Below are positions 1-12,687 of a stretch of DNA of 64,000 bases, piece after piece. Position numbers and translations under genes: made by a program. Position 1 is the first letter of the stretch. Each line of letters starts with the position of its first letter. Origin of the DNA: Anaeramoeba flamelloides (taxonomy: Eukaryota > Metamonada > Anaeramoebidae); the NCBI GenBank assembly GCA_027625915.1, contig JANTQA010000060.1, forward strand, positions 4,154,001-4,218,000. The letters are read 5' to 3'. The notes under the pieces are model-generated. The model did not search any database, was not told where the DNA came from, and saw nothing but the letters and a program-made list of their open reading frames with translations.

Positions 1-671
1 AGTGAGTTATTTTGGAGATCTCAAAAATAGTTATTTTTTTTGAACAAATTTCCTAAGAATAAGAAACAAAGAAAAATCTTAATCGAAAGGTACTTTTAAT
101 AATAAAATAAAAAGATCAAAATTTTCATTCGGATTTCTCATTTTAATCACATTCCAAGAATTAAAATTATTCATCAAAGTTCCCAATTTTAGCAAAGAGG
201 AGAAATTAATAATTTAAGCTGATTTTATGGATTTAAAAATTTGAAATGTTACATGATTTATAAGCTGTGATTTTTTTTAGAAACACGTATGAAAATTTTG
301 TTCCATTTATTTTCGATCAACTAGTAGTATCCCCAAAAAAAGGTTATTCTGTTTATTCATCCATTTTATCTTTAAACACTCATTTTTTTGCATTTAGAAT
401 TGATTTTACATTTCATTTTCAGTTTCTCTTTCCTTTTCCCAATTAAAAATAGAGTTTAACTTTTTTTTTCTTCTGTTCTTCTTTTTTCCACAATCATAGC
501 CATTGTTTCGTTTGTAGGTTGTTGCCTTTTCAGAACCAACAGTATATCTTTGAAGAATAACCCAAACCCAAATTTTGTTTATTTTTTCAACTTTCCATTT
601 TTTTCAATAATTAACTTTTCTTTTATTAATCCAAAGAGAACTCCAAAAAAAAAAAAACAAACAAAATCAAG
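1..671. other. Upstream gap before the first gene
   Basis: No coding region is seen. The stretch is AT-rich. It holds one copy of a short dispersed motif (113-190) and ends in an A-rich leader directly before the ATG at 672. Confidence 0.6.
113..190 (+). repeat. Short dispersed repeat G, copy 1
   Basis: It shares the core CAAAATTTTCATTC, followed about 45 nt later by ATCAAAGTTCCC, with copies at 13467-13545 and 19941-20035. This copy lies about 480 bp before the start codon at 672. It could be an old mobile fragment or a shared upstream element. Confidence 0.5.
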
Positions 672-1134
672 ATGACAAATCTACAGTCTCCCTCAAGCAG
701 TGGGAATATACTTTCGGAATCAAGTCGTATGAGTAGTGGCCTGAGTGTCTCATCACTAAATTATAGTTTTAGTTCAGATTCCGATTATAGTTACGAAAAG
801 GATCCCAATGAAACCGTAAAAGATCGACTTAAGGACGAAGACATAGATTTATCTGAATCAACCAAGTCTTTGACTTCAAACACAGACGATTCTTTAAGCA
901 ATTTTGAACATGAGAATAAGATTAAGAAAAATAATGAGAAAGAAAATCTAAAAACAAAAGAGAATAATTCAAAGAGTGAAAGTGAAAAGGCAAGTGAAAG
1001 AGCAATTGAAAGGGGAAACAATTCAAAGAGCGTTAGTGAAAATGCAAGTAAAAAAGAAAATATTTCAAAGAGCGAAAGCGAAGGTGAAAGTGAAAGCGAA
1101 AGCGAAAGTGAAAGTGAAAGTGAAAGCGAAAGCG

Positions 1135-1171
<37 letters not shown>

Positions 1172-2639
1172 AAGTGTAAGCGAAGGTATAAGCGAAGGTA
1201 TTGGTGAAAGCATAAGTGACAGTGTAAGTCTAAGTGAATCTGAAAGTGAAAATGAGAACAGCAATGAGGAAGAATTAAAAAGCGGAGTAAAAGGGCATTA
1301 CACAAGAGGTTTTTTTCAAATAACTTTACAAGAAAACAATGATTTATTGTTACTTGAGTGTGCACGCACATTGATTGGAAGGATCTGGGATGAAACGTCT
1401 CATGCCAGTAGAGCTGATCACGATCGCTTAGAGTTGTTGTTGATCTTGAACACGTGCTACAATTGGAGCAAGATTGATTTGTTCCATTTGGAGAGGGCGT
1501 CCATTGAAGCCATTACAACAGACAAAGATCATTATGTCAACGCGTACAACTTGGCTTGTTCGTGGATTGCGTTGGGCGAATTTGAGATTCAAATCGAAGT
1601 CGATGAGAATTGTAATGACAATTGGAAAGAATCGCTCTTGGTGATCAACAAAAGTCAATTAATAGTTGAAAACAAAGACCAAAGTGTTGCCTTTGAGATC
1701 CAATCTTGGGGCAACCTTGAGTGGTGTGTCTCAAGGATACGCGACACCGAAATCCTCTTAACCGATCGAGAGGATTTAAAAGAAATAGGGATCAAAATGA
1801 AAAATAAGGAGATTCGATCGTGCCTAGTCTTTCTTTTTTGGACTTACAATTCCACGCGGGGCAAAGAAAAAAGAATTGGGAAAAACCCCCTAATTGGGCA
1901 TGTGGATCTTAACAGGCTTGACACCAACACCATCCTACCAAAATTTAAGAGCAAACTCCCAAAATCGGTTCGAAATTTCCAAAGCGACTACAATGCAATA
2001 GAGGCGCAATTGGACACGTTTATCGAAAAGGCCATCGAGTTCCAAAAAGCAAAGATAAGCAAAAAGGATCACCACACCCAGAACAAGAAAAAGAATAAAA
2101 CAGGTGAGCAAACGAAACAGAATTCAAAAAAGACCAAAAGCACACCGTTGATCGGATCTTGGGTTGAAATTCCATCATCGAAAGAAAGACAAACGATCAT
2201 AAGGATTCAACAAAACAATGAAAAATATTTTGATCAAATGCAATACAATAAAATTAACTGGCATTATTTTGAAGACTTTGCCCCAAAATATTATTATCAA
2301 AACGGAAAGGTCACTTTCCTTGTTTACGTTGTCGTGAAACGCCTATTCCCAATAATGCCTGGTTATATATTAATCCAAAAATCTGGAATCAAAATTAAAG
2401 GTAAAAAAATGAATATAAGTATTCCTTATAATCACGAATTTCAAGTTGAGCATTTAAACGATAAAAAAATTTTTAAAATACAATCATACGGAAAGAAAAA
2501 AAAACAAAACGAATGTGTTTTCTTATTCGCCAAGTCTAATAAACAGAAAGATAATGAATTAATTGTTCGAACAGTTCAAATATTTTTTAAAAAATGGATC
2601 AACTTAAAAAGAAGGAATAAAAATCCAAAATATTATTAA
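672..2639 (+). CDS. Unrecognised 655-residue protein with a Ser-Glu repeat tract
   Basis: This is an intact single-exon frame of 655 codons; I do not recognise the family. Residues 1-65 are Ser-rich. Residues 80-135 are rich in Lys, Glu and Asn. Residues 136-205 form a tandem Ser-Glu tract encoded by AGTGAA/AGCGAA hexamers. A globular-looking part follows at about 210-460, with mixed hydrophobic sequence and several Trp and Cys (for example LIGRIWDETSHASRADHDRL). Then comes a Lys/Gln-rich linker (about 470-500) and a second ordered part starting GSWVEIPSSKERQTI, ending in a basic tail. The chosen ATG follows an A-rich leader typical of AT-rich protists. There is no signal peptide or membrane segment. 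The hexamer repeats produce long false frames on both strands. The two ordered blocks with a disordered acidic arm could suit a nuclear or scaffold protein, but that is only a guess. Confidence 0.8.
1078..1262 (+). repeat. AGTGAA/AGCGAA hexamer array encoding Ser-Glu repeats
   Basis: Tandem 6-bp units inside the 655-residue gene encode (SE)n, degrading into SVSEGISEGIGESISDS-like units at the 3' side. The array stays in frame because the unit is 6 bp. Confidence 0.9.
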
Positions 2640-2979
2640 AAATACTTTCAATTTTTTTTTATTTTTATTTATATTTTTTGGAGTGTTGATAAATTAATTC
2701 TCTGATGATTTCATATGGATGAAAGTACTAGTCCCAGTATAATAGCAAAAAATGGCCATATTTTTTTTTTGTCATTTTTTTTTAAATTAACTTTTTTGGA
2801 ATAGCTATAAGTTATAGTTTTGAACCAAGTATTTGGCTCGGTTTGAATAGTAATCGTTTTTACATTTCAGGCAACCTTTTGTTAATGGGGTTTTTGAAAA
2901 AGGAGATTGAAAAAAAAATGAGAAAAAAAACGGATTTTATTTCTTTTATACTTGGAATATGGCTTTAATAGACTTCATT

Positions 2980-3077
<98 letters not shown>

Positions 3078-6000
3078 AAAGGATTTTGTTTCAATGTATA
3101 TAAATATCACAATTTGATTGGAATATTGTTAAAAGCAACTCTTGGTTCACTATTTGGGCTCAACTAACACCCAGAATCTTATACTAAAAATTGAAAAAAA
3201 TATAAAAATATTTTTGACGTTGGATGGTTTTTTTGTTACTTGTAACAAAATAATTTAAAATCCGCTAAAAGGGGTTGAATCAAATAGTTTGTTTATACGT
3301 GGGAATTTGAATAAAGAAAACAATTTGATTTTTATTTTGGTTAAAATTGAAATTAAATATTTGCATTTTTTTGTTGAAAAAATAGAAATCCTATTTTTTA
3401 ATATAACGAGTGAAATACACACAACAACATAAACAAAACATTTTTAAAGCCTAAATGAGGAATACAACTATTCTTTTTATGAGATGAATAATAAAATTTC
3501 TCATTTTTTGTTATTTTTCCTTAATTAAAAAAAAGATAAATAATTAATATTTCCAAATATTCAAGTTATCATTTTTCTTCTGGGATCGGCTAAGCAAATA
3601 AGAAAAAATAACATATCTACAATGGTGTTCCATTAATTTATACTTTAGATCTACTTCTCGACGCTTGTTTCTCTTTCAATTTTGATATTTTCAAATTGTG
3701 AATTGTTAACTTTTTGTTATTCAAAATAACTTTATTGGGTGGTCGTGAGAGTTTCTTAATATTAATAATAGAAGAATTGTAAGATAAATCAAATTAATTA
3801 AATTTTATGGATATCATGTATAGCAACTTTTAATATTTTGGAAAAAAGTGAAAATTAAAAGAGACTTTTAACCATCTGACTTTTCCAATTTGAATGTTTT
3901 TAACAAACAATAATAACAAAAAATAACTGTTGAAAATTTCTTGATCAAATTGATCAATTTGTTTGAATTTGGAAATTTTAAGATGATTTTGGGAAATTCT
4001 ATATGAGAGAAAATTTTTTAAAATTATTAAAAAAATTGGTAGAATATAAAACATTTTTTGTTATTTATTTTTCAGAATAAAATCCAAAATATATTTTAGG
4101 TTTTATTTTTGTTTTTTTTTTTAATTATTGGTATTAACTAGCCCGTTTCAAATAATAATTCTTGCAATTTTGTTCATTTCTGAATAATAATTTGATTACC
4201 ATTCTCTTTCTAGGTGATATTAAAAATATCTGCTATTGAGAATTATGATTCATATATTTTTACGAATTCACTAAAATAAACCAGTTATTGCTTGATCAAA
4301 GATCTTTGTTCGTCAATACTCTAATAATTTGTATTAAAATTGGATCTTTCAAAGTTTACTTTTTTTATTGTTAATAAAAATTTTAGTAGCTTATAAAAGT
4401 CTGAAATTTTTGAAAATTAACTGTACAAAGGCATTTAAGAAAATTTGAGGTTTCCTCTTGATTTTTAATAATTGGTTATCAATTTTTTTTTCAAAATTGG
4501 TATTCTAAATATGTTTTTATTAATGTAACTCAGCTTTTTTGGATGATGAGAGGATTTAAAAAAAAAATAACTTTGAAAATATTTATAAAATTAAAATACT
4601 TTTTGTTTTATTTTTTTTTTTATCTTGAAAATTTCAATTTTTTTATTTGGGTTAGGGAATTTCAAAAAGATTCTTTCAAAATTTGAAATTCGTCTATCAA
4701 ATAAAGATTAAAAAATAAAAAACACTAAAGTAGTGAAAAAAATATCTGACATGAAAATAATCCATAACAAGATTTTTAATTCGAATAATCGTAAAATTGT
4801 TATGTAATTTTATTTGATTAAAATCAAATTCCTTTTTCAAGAATCAAACTTTTAAAATATTAACTCGCTCACTTATTAGAATGATTGTTAATGAAATCAA
4901 ATTTATTAAAAAAACCATTCGATCAGTCAAAAAAAAAAGAATAAAAATTATAATTTTCCAAACTCTAGTAAAGCTCTATAAAGCTCAATCGTTTTTCAAA
5001 AAAAAGTTGATCTACATAGATTATCAAGCAATTACTCAAGTATTTTAGAGAAACCCATACTTAATTAACTTAAGGTAGGTTTATCACTTGGCTCATAAAA
5101 AATTTTGGTTATTTATAAAAAGGATTTGATTGAAAATATTCACAATTAGACAACAATTTTCCACAAATTCACAATTTATAATCTTGTCATGGATTATTTT
5201 TAATGCCAGATATTTTTTTCCCTACTATAAAAAGAATTCGAATTTTTTTATTAAAATTTATTTTTTTTTTTTTTCAAATATTTGTTTCACGGATCACAAA
5301 GTATGGAGAATAATAAAAGATTTGTGCAATTTCCTGAGGAATAATTGTTGTTGAAATCACAGAAAGATATTCAATTTGAGGAAGGAAGGGAAAATTATAA
5401 AAATTATTTGATTTTGATGAAGTGCAAAAAGAAAAGAAAACTGTAAAGAATCTAGAAGATGTAAAAAGAGAAAGTTATAATGAAAAATAAATCGTATCAA
5501 TTAATTTTTGATAACCAACGAATGGGTTATTTCGAATCTTTGCAATTTGATAATGTATTATCAAATATGCTTGACAATTAGTGATCATTATTTGTTCTGT
5601 TTCGTGGTGATTTCAACAATTATACAAATTTATAACAAATAAACTTACTTACAAGAAAAGATAAAAACGAAAAGCAAGAGGAAAAATACTGGAAACTAGA
5701 GAATTATATTAAAATACTTTTAAATGTCTTTTTTTGTATTCATTTTTGTTCTTATTTTTTTTTTAGAAATAAACAGATCTAAAAATAGTTTTTTTTTTTA
5801 ATAATTTTCAAATTTTATTTGTTTAGTTCACTGTGGTATATTTATTCTAAACATACAATAACTTGCGCTATCAGATTCGGCAGTCAAAAGTATCCAATTT
5901 TTTTTCTCGCTGTGTAATATCAACATATTACACAAAAAGAAAAATATATTGAATATTTTTTCATCCTCATTTCAATAACAGCTATTATTAACCCATTTCA

Positions 6001-8083
6001 AGTCAGGTAAAAAAAGGGGGAATTTATTAATTTACATAATTTTGTTTCATAAGATATTAGAAGAATATTATCAAAAAAAATAAATTGGCTTTAAATTGAT
6101 TGAAACTATTTAAATAAAAATAACAAATAAGAAAAACATATATAACCTAAAATTCTCTTTACTAAAATAGAATTTTGAAAAAATAAAATTATTTAATTAT
6201 ATTTTGAGATCTCTTGAATATTTGATATTGGTGAATTTTTACCGATCTGCTTATAATCAAATAATTACTAAGTATTGTATAAATATAATCTGAAAATACA
6301 AAATGAAAGGGTTAAGTCTAATATCTCAAATCTTAATCTCCTAAAAAAATTCAATTAATTTCAATTAATTTGAATTTTTTTTTTTTAAATAATTTTATCT
6401 GAAATTTCAATTGTTGATACACATGTGCAAAAAAAAATGTCTTTGTATACAAGTTTTTTGATTAAATTTGTCATTTTTCTAAAAACTATAAAACTTTTCC
6501 TATGTACACACAAGGCACAGGTTTCTATTCAGCAAATTTGGAGGTTTCCTAATAGCAAAAAAATTAGATTTAATAATAGAATAAAAATGTTTAAAGATTG
6601 TTTTTTTTTTTAGGTTTTCTGAAAATTATTATCAATTTTTAATGTTCGGTTTCAACCTCAAAAATTGGTATTCTCTTATTAAATTGAATGTTTTGCTATT
6701 ATAAACCAGAACACATACTAAAAATCTCTCCCTTCGGGAAGCATAGAAAAAGATTTATAGTTTTAGTTCAAATGACAGATTAAATAAAAAAACTCAAAAT
6801 TATTAAAACATTAATTTTTGCACTTTTGTAATAATAAAATTGATTTTTTCAATTTTTTTAATTTTTTAAAATTTTTTTAGAATCAAAACTTAAGAGTGCC
6901 TATATAATTTTAGAATAAACTATCACATATTTCATTTTTAGGGTTGTTATGTGTTTATACTCCCATTAAGGCTTGAATAGTTGCCAATATGAAGTTGCTT
7001 AAAAAAAATCTTTACTATTAACAATTCAAAGTATAACAAAAAAGTGTGAAATTTTCTTGAGTCTTGACAAAAAAAGTACTAGATATCTTATCAAAAAAAA
7101 GTTTAAAAAATGGGGAAAGCTTTTTTCTTTGCAAAAAAAAAGTTTTCTGATAAAACTTAAATCCGGGTTTATTATTAAACAAATACCTTTGTTTTTGCTT
7201 ACAGGGTTGCGATTAATATTGTTAAAAGGGCATTTTTAGTTATGTTAAACTCATGAAGAACAGTAAAAGGGGGTTCCTTTTTTTAAATAAGACTTGAGTA
7301 TTTTCTAATTAAAGAAACCAACAATAACCAATTAGTGTGTATTGTATTGGTTTCTTAAAGTTCTAGTTTTGAAAAGGAAATTCTTAAAATGAACTCTCTT
7401 ATGTTAATTGTTCTCTAAAAATAGAGACCATTTTTGAAATAATTTTAACTTCTCCAAAAAATCATAAAAAAATAATTAAATTTCTCTTGAAAATTGAGAA
7501 AAAATATTAACAAATTTAATTCCTCAATTGAAAATTTTTTTAAAATATCAAATATACTGACAAGATCCGTGTTCCATGGGTATTTTCCCAGAAAAGTATC
7601 ATATTTAATGAAAAAATCACAATTTGAAGAAAAAAGAAGAAAATATTTTAGTATCTGTGATATTAAAAAAAATAACTGAAAAAAACTATTCAAAAATCTT
7701 AAATAAATGATAAAATAATAAAGATTGAATGCTAATAATAAAATTGAAAACATTTTGAAAAGAAGATCAATAATTTTACAGATTGTTTATTTAAGAGGAT
7801 CAATTCTTGAAAAAAAAAAAGAGTATTTTATGAGAAAAAAATATAATAATATCAAGAGAAATATAATTTTATTACTCCCCATAAATTAAGATTATTCAAT
7901 CGTAAAATTAAAAAACAAAAATAATAATTCAAAGAATGAAAATTAAAAAAAAAATAATTATTAATAAAATGTAAAAAAAAAATTAAGTACTGTAAGTGGA
8001 ATTATTAAAATGAGAACAAAAAACAAAAAACATAGAAAAAAAATCAAAATTATAATCAAAGCATATTAAAAAATAATTTTGAT
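2640..8083. other. Long gene-free AT-rich interval
   Basis: No convincing exon is seen. The only open frames are short and composed of Phe, Ile, Asn and Lys, as expected by chance at this base composition. It separates the 655-residue gene (+) from the ancestral end of the beta-tubulin gene (-), so it is an interval between two gene 3' ends. The only clear structure is the GT microsatellite. Confidence 0.6.
2981..3074 (+). repeat. (GT)47 microsatellite
   Basis: Ninety-four uninterrupted bases of GT. The (VC)n reading across it is a chance frame. Pure GT tracts of this length can form Z-DNA and are usually length-polymorphic. Confidence 0.97.
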
Positions 8084-8095
8084 TTAATTTACTTC
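8084..8095 (-). pseudogene. Severed last codons of the beta-tubulin gene
   Basis: Read on the minus strand from the target duplication, this gives GAA GTA AAT TAA (Glu-Val-Asn-stop), in the frame in which the tubulin coding sequence enters the other copy of the duplication at 11432-11439. Removing the transposon and one duplication restores a tail ending QYEEVN-stop. This is therefore the original 3' end of the tubulin gene, cut off by the hAT insertion. Confidence 0.8.
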
Positions 8096-8103
8096 TTCAT
8101 ATT
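8096..8103. repeat. Target site duplication of the hAT element, left copy
   Basis: TTCATATT, identical to 11432-11439. Eight-base duplications are the signature of hAT-superfamily insertion. Confidence 0.95.
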
Positions 8104-8115
8104 CAGACTTGGACA
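8104..8115 (+). repeat. hAT left terminal inverted repeat
   Basis: CAGACTTGGACA; hAT ends commonly start with CAG or TAG. It is an exact inverted match to 11420-11431. Confidence 0.94.
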
Positions 8116-8607
8116 AAATGAGGAAAAATGATCAGAAATATAGAGAAAGAGATTTCTCTAATTAAAAAAATGTTACACTATCATCATTTTTCCTCCTTGT
8201 CCGAGACAATGGATAGAAGTAATATTTCATGATAGAAGTATTGCTTTAAAGAAATTAGAGTAAAAAATTTTTTTTTTACTCTAAATAGAAACTGAGTCAT
8301 TTTCTTTTTGTGAAGAAAAAATTATACGTCATTTCTTTTTGAGAAATTTCTTAGAGGAATTTAGAGTAGTAATTCGAGTTTATTTGACTCTAAACAATCC
8401 AGTTTCGAATTATAAAATTCTAATTCAAATCGAATTTAAACAAATTTCACATTTTGAAAATCATTTTTTTTTATTGTTCTGAATTGGTAATTTTGTTTAT
8501 TTCCTCTTACTTTTTTTTTTTTTTTTTTTTTTTTTGAAAGTTTTTTTTGAACTGATTTGATTTTTTTTGATTTTTTTTGATTTTTTTTTGTTTCTTTTTT
8601 TTTTTGA

Positions 8608-8646
<39 letters not shown>

Positions 8647-8659
8647 TATCATAATAGAG

Positions 8660-11205
8660 ATGACAACAAGAAAGAAACGTAAAATATCCACTGAGCCGAA
8701 TAAAAGGAGTAACTTTGTACAACTTTTAAAAAAGAGACGGTCGAACCATAGATCTAAGAAGAATAGGCAGTCGTCGAAGAAGAGACATACATCAAAGAAG
8801 ATGCACTCATCGAAGAAGAAAAAACATTTTTCGAAAAAGAAGAAACATTCATCGAAGAAGAAGACGACGAATGTAATCAAGAAAGAAAGGATGCGACGTA
8901 TCCCGCGCCGAAGAAGTCTCACTGGAGTTACTCACGTAGAAACTATGTTGATAGATCATATAAGGAGTTTGGTTCCGAAGGCCCTTGAACTTGATGGGTA
9001 TTTGGATGAAAACAAGGACCCAAACGTGAAGATACATGAAAAAGAAGAAAATGTTCAAAAAAAGAAGTTGCGATCAAGGGTAACCAAGACAGCAACGGAG
9101 AGAGCAAGGAAAAGAAGAAGAACAAAGCAAAGAAGAAGAGCAAGGTCAAGAAGAAGAGCAAATGCATTGAAGATAACAAAAAGAAGATGAAGAGTAAGGG
9201 CAACATGGGTGATACTCGTGATACAACAATCAATGTTGAGAAGAAGTGCAAGAAGAATGTGAAGCACGATCCAGTGATCAAAAGCAAGCAGAAGTGCAAG
9301 GAAAAAGAAAAGGAAAAGAAGAAGATAACAAGCAGATGCAAGGGGAATGGAAAGAGCAACATACCAGCAATTACCAAAGAAAGAAGCAGTAGACCAAATA
9401 ACAATCAAGTGACTGATCAATCAAAGGCAGAAGAAATACAAATTGAAAAAAAGAAACCAATTCTGAAACATTATGTTTACCATCCAAGAGAAGAGTGAGG
9501 CTCAAAACAGAAATTAGCAATGGTAAACTTATAAAAACAATACAAACAAGAATTGGAGAAGATATAAGAAAACTGCAAAATATTGAAAGTTGGTTAAAGG
9601 ATGAAACATTTTCGAATTTCATTCTAATAAAAAAATGTAGATAATCAACCTTTGTTTTTTGAATGAAAATTATTTTGTTCAATGTACCCAATGTAATTCA
9701 GTTATCACTGCCATCAAATATAATATGGAACGACACTTTACTTCATCAAAACATTGCAATGCACTTAAAATGTTACAAACACACACGCTTGGCTCGTTAT
9801 CAGATATTGTCAAGATATTATTAAAATCTGGAATATCTTATAACATGGCACAACACTTGTTCCAAGTTCAAAATCTACCAATGATTAGATCGGTCCATAC
9901 TTTTCCATCGAGAACAACTGTCCGAAGAACTCTACCACAATTACTCGACGATGAAAAAAAAAACCTTGAAACATAAACTAAAAAGATAAATCTTTCTGTT
10001 TAATAATTGATGAGGCAACAGATCGTTTATCCCGGCCACTAGTTGCGTTATTAGCTGCTACTTCAACAGATACGTGGGTTTTAGAACTTGATGAAATACA
10101 AGAGATGACAGCAACAAATATGGAACTTTTTATTCGAAAATCTTTAGAATATTATGAAATTCCATTTAAAAAGATAACAGCACTTGTATCTGATGGTGCA
10201 CCCGTATGTTGCAAATTGGGGAAGACTTTAACAAAAGTTTGTGAAATCAAACATATCATATGTGAATGCCATATATTACATTTAATAAGCGCTAAGTTGA
10301 TAGATTCATTTGATCTTGCAAATCTGGTATGTTCCAAGCTTAAAAAATTTTTTAAAGCTGGAAAACAAGCAGGAAGAAAAAAGAAGATGGTTACAAAAAA
10401 AATGGTAAATTGATTTCTTTACCTTGTCTTACACGCTGGGGAACTTGGTTACAAACATGTATTGAGGTGCTTCATAATAAAGACAAATTGAAACAATTTA
10501 TTCAATTAGAAGAACGCTCAAAAACGTCAAACATCTTGATTGAACATCTTTCAAGTAAAATTTTCTTAGAAGAATTGGTTTTTATAGAATACATTGCTTC
10601 TTTTATTCTACCACTGATACAAGGGTTACAAGCGCACTGCATCTCTAACCAGACAATAAAAAATTGGATAAATTTTAAAAATTTATTTTTTCAATTAGAA
10701 TACAAAAATTTTTATAACTTTGTGCCAGAAAAACCACAATACAGAGAAACAAAAGATAAAATTAAATTTTTTTTTCACGCGTATACAACAATATGAAACA
10801 AGAATTAACCTTGCTGATGATGTAATTAAAATGTACTACTGGTTTAGCCCTGAAAACATTTTACCAAATATTCGAAAAGAAGATTTGCCCATACCTGAAA
10901 TTTTGGAATATATTAATGGTTCAATTTTGGGAGAATGGTTAAGGTTTCAACATTATCTGAAAACACTTGAAACAATCCAAACTCAAAGTCCAATACATTT
11001 TTGGTTAAGTATGAAAAATATTTTTCCATGATTAAGTAAATATGTCTTGGATTTGTTATCAATTCAACCAACCTCAACTGAAGTGGAAAGGTTTTTTTCG
11101 ATTGTGAAAAATATACAATCAACAAAAAGAACTTTAATGAAATTAGAAACAATTCAAACTGAGGCATTTTTTCGTTTTAATTATCGAAAAAATAAAATAC
11201 TTTAA
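8660..11205 (+). pseudogene. hAT-family transposase, broken by frameshifts and an in-frame stop
   Basis: The ATG at 8660 opens a very basic N-terminal region with repeated SKKxHxSKK units. A slip in the A7 tract near 9058-9064 moves the frame, which continues to 9498. The next block (9659-9973) has a zinc-finger-like CTQC...H...H pattern. Further slips in A-runs near 9955-9990 lead to LIIDEATDRLSRPLVALLA, the start of the RNase-H-like catalytic core, and to ALVSDGAPVCCK and HIICECHILHLISAKLID. The next block (10410-10796) contains PCLTRWGTWLQTCIEVL. The C-terminal hAT dimerisation motif LSKYVLDLLSIQPTSTEVER follows an in-frame TGA at 11029-11031 and runs to the stop at 11203-11205. Gene order and motifs fit one transposase with about five indels, mostly in homopolymers. 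The Lys-rich N-terminus is unusual for hAT proteins and may be a fused nuclear or DNA-binding arm. Confidence 0.88.
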
Positions 11206-11419
11206 ATACAATTTTTTTTTATTTTTGATTCTTGATCTTTTTATAGTTCTATCTATGTTCTTCTCTCATATTTTTTTTCAAAAAAAATAAGAAAATAAAG
11301 AAACTTTATCTATTTTTTATCTATTTTTTTTTTACTCAAGTTGTGAAAAAAATTTCTCTATTTAAATTTTTTAGAGGAATTTTTTCTCATAATGTGAAAA
11401 ATTCCATGATTTCTCTAAA

Positions 11420-11431
11420 TGTCCAAGTCTG
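11420..11431 (-). repeat. hAT right terminal inverted repeat
   Basis: TGTCCAAGTCTG, the exact complement of the left end at 8104-8115. Confidence 0.94.
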
Positions 11432-11439
11432 TTCATATT
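11432..11439. repeat. Target site duplication of the hAT element, right copy
   Basis: TTCATATT, identical to 8096-8103. On the minus strand it encodes part of the tubulin tail (Gln-Tyr-Glu). Confidence 0.95.
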
Positions 11440-12687
11440 GTTCTTCTTCCTCTTCTTCATCATATTCGCCTTCTTCACCTTCTTCTTCCTCATCACATTC
11501 ACCTTCTTCTTCGTCATACTCACCTTCTTCCTCGTATTCTTGGTCTTCTTCACCGAATACGTCTTCAATTGAAGCTTCTTGGTATTGTTGGTAATCATTG
11601 ATCAAGTCTGTCATGTTTGATTCAGCTTCTGTGAATTCCGATTCGTCCATGCCTTCGTTGATGTACCAATGAAGAAATGCACGTCTTTTAAACATGACCG
11701 AGAATTGGTATCCGACTCTTTTAAATAATTCCTGGATACATGTTTTGTTACCTAAAAATGTGCTAGCTATTTTGTGATCAATAGGCGGGACGTCACAGAT
11801 ACTATTTTTGATGTTATTTGGGATCCATTCGATGAAGTTTTCCTTATTTTTGTTTTGGATTTTGACCATTTCATCGTCGACTTCCTTTGTGGAGATTCTG
11901 TCCCGAAAGATTGCAGACACAGTCAAATATTTGCCTTGACTTGGGTTACAGGCGGCCATCATATTCCTTGGATCAAACATCTGTTGGGTGACCTCAGAGA
12001 CTGATAAGGAATTGTACCCAGATGACATCCTGCTTGTTAATGGTGCGTACCCGATTAAGAAGAAAAACGAGTCTTGTAAATGGGATCAAATTTACTGCCA
12101 ATTTCCTCAAGTCAGAGTTCAGTTGCCCTGGGAATCTTAAGGAACATGTGATGCCACTCATTACTAAGGAGATCAAATGGTTAAGATCGGGGTAATTTGG
12201 GTTTTTCAATTTTAATGTGTTGTGGCAAATGTTCATAAGCGCTTCGTTATCGATGCACATTACCTCGTCACAGTTTTCAATTAGGTGGTGGAAAGAAAGT
12301 GTTGCATTGTATGGCTCAATGACGGTGTCGCTGACCTTTGGCGAGGGCACAATCGAGAAACGGACATCATTCGATCTGGGAATTCCTCTTTAATTCGCGT
12401 AATCAGTAACGTGCCCATGCCTGACCCTGTTCCGCCACCAAGCGAATGAACAACTTGGAACCCTTGCAGGCAATCACACCCCTCAGCCTCCTTTCTAATA
12501 ACATCCAAAGATTCGTCAACTAATTCGGCGCCCTCGGTGTAATATCCCTTGGCAAAGACATTTCCTGTTCCGCTTTGCCCAAACGTAAAATTGCCGGTTT
12601 AAAGAGTTTTCCATATTTTCCTGATTTGACAGTGTCCATCGTGCCTGGTTCAAGATCAACAAGAATTGCTCTTGGAACAAATTTTCC

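Larger units (their letters stand above)
8104..11431 (+). mobile_element. hAT-superfamily DNA transposon, 3328 bp
   Basis: The element is bounded by 12-bp perfect terminal inverted repeats (CAGACTTGGACA at 8104-8115 and its complement at 11420-11431), which sit directly inside an 8-bp perfect target duplication (TTCATATT). It encodes a hAT-type transposase on the plus strand that ends about 230 bp before the right end. Intact ends and an unchanged duplication suggest the insertion is not very old, yet the transposase frame is broken in several places, so this copy is probably no longer autonomous. It landed in the acidic tail codons of a beta-tubulin gene that runs the other way. Confidence 0.94.

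Noticed and set aside
791-1371. Long antisense and alternate frames of Leu-Ser, Phe-His or Lys-Val repeats
   Set aside because: They are mirror readings of the AGTGAA hexamer array in the 655-residue gene.
2952-3167. Open frame with a Val-Cys repeat
   Set aside because: It is the GT microsatellite read as codons; flanks show no coding character.
3270-3300. tRNA B-box-like GGTTGAATC
   Set aside because: No matching acceptor stem, anticodon arm or A box could be folded around it.
7445-7753. 102-codon minus-strand frame
   Set aside because: Composition is Phe/Leu/Ile-rich as expected by chance; no motif, splice signal or start context supports it.
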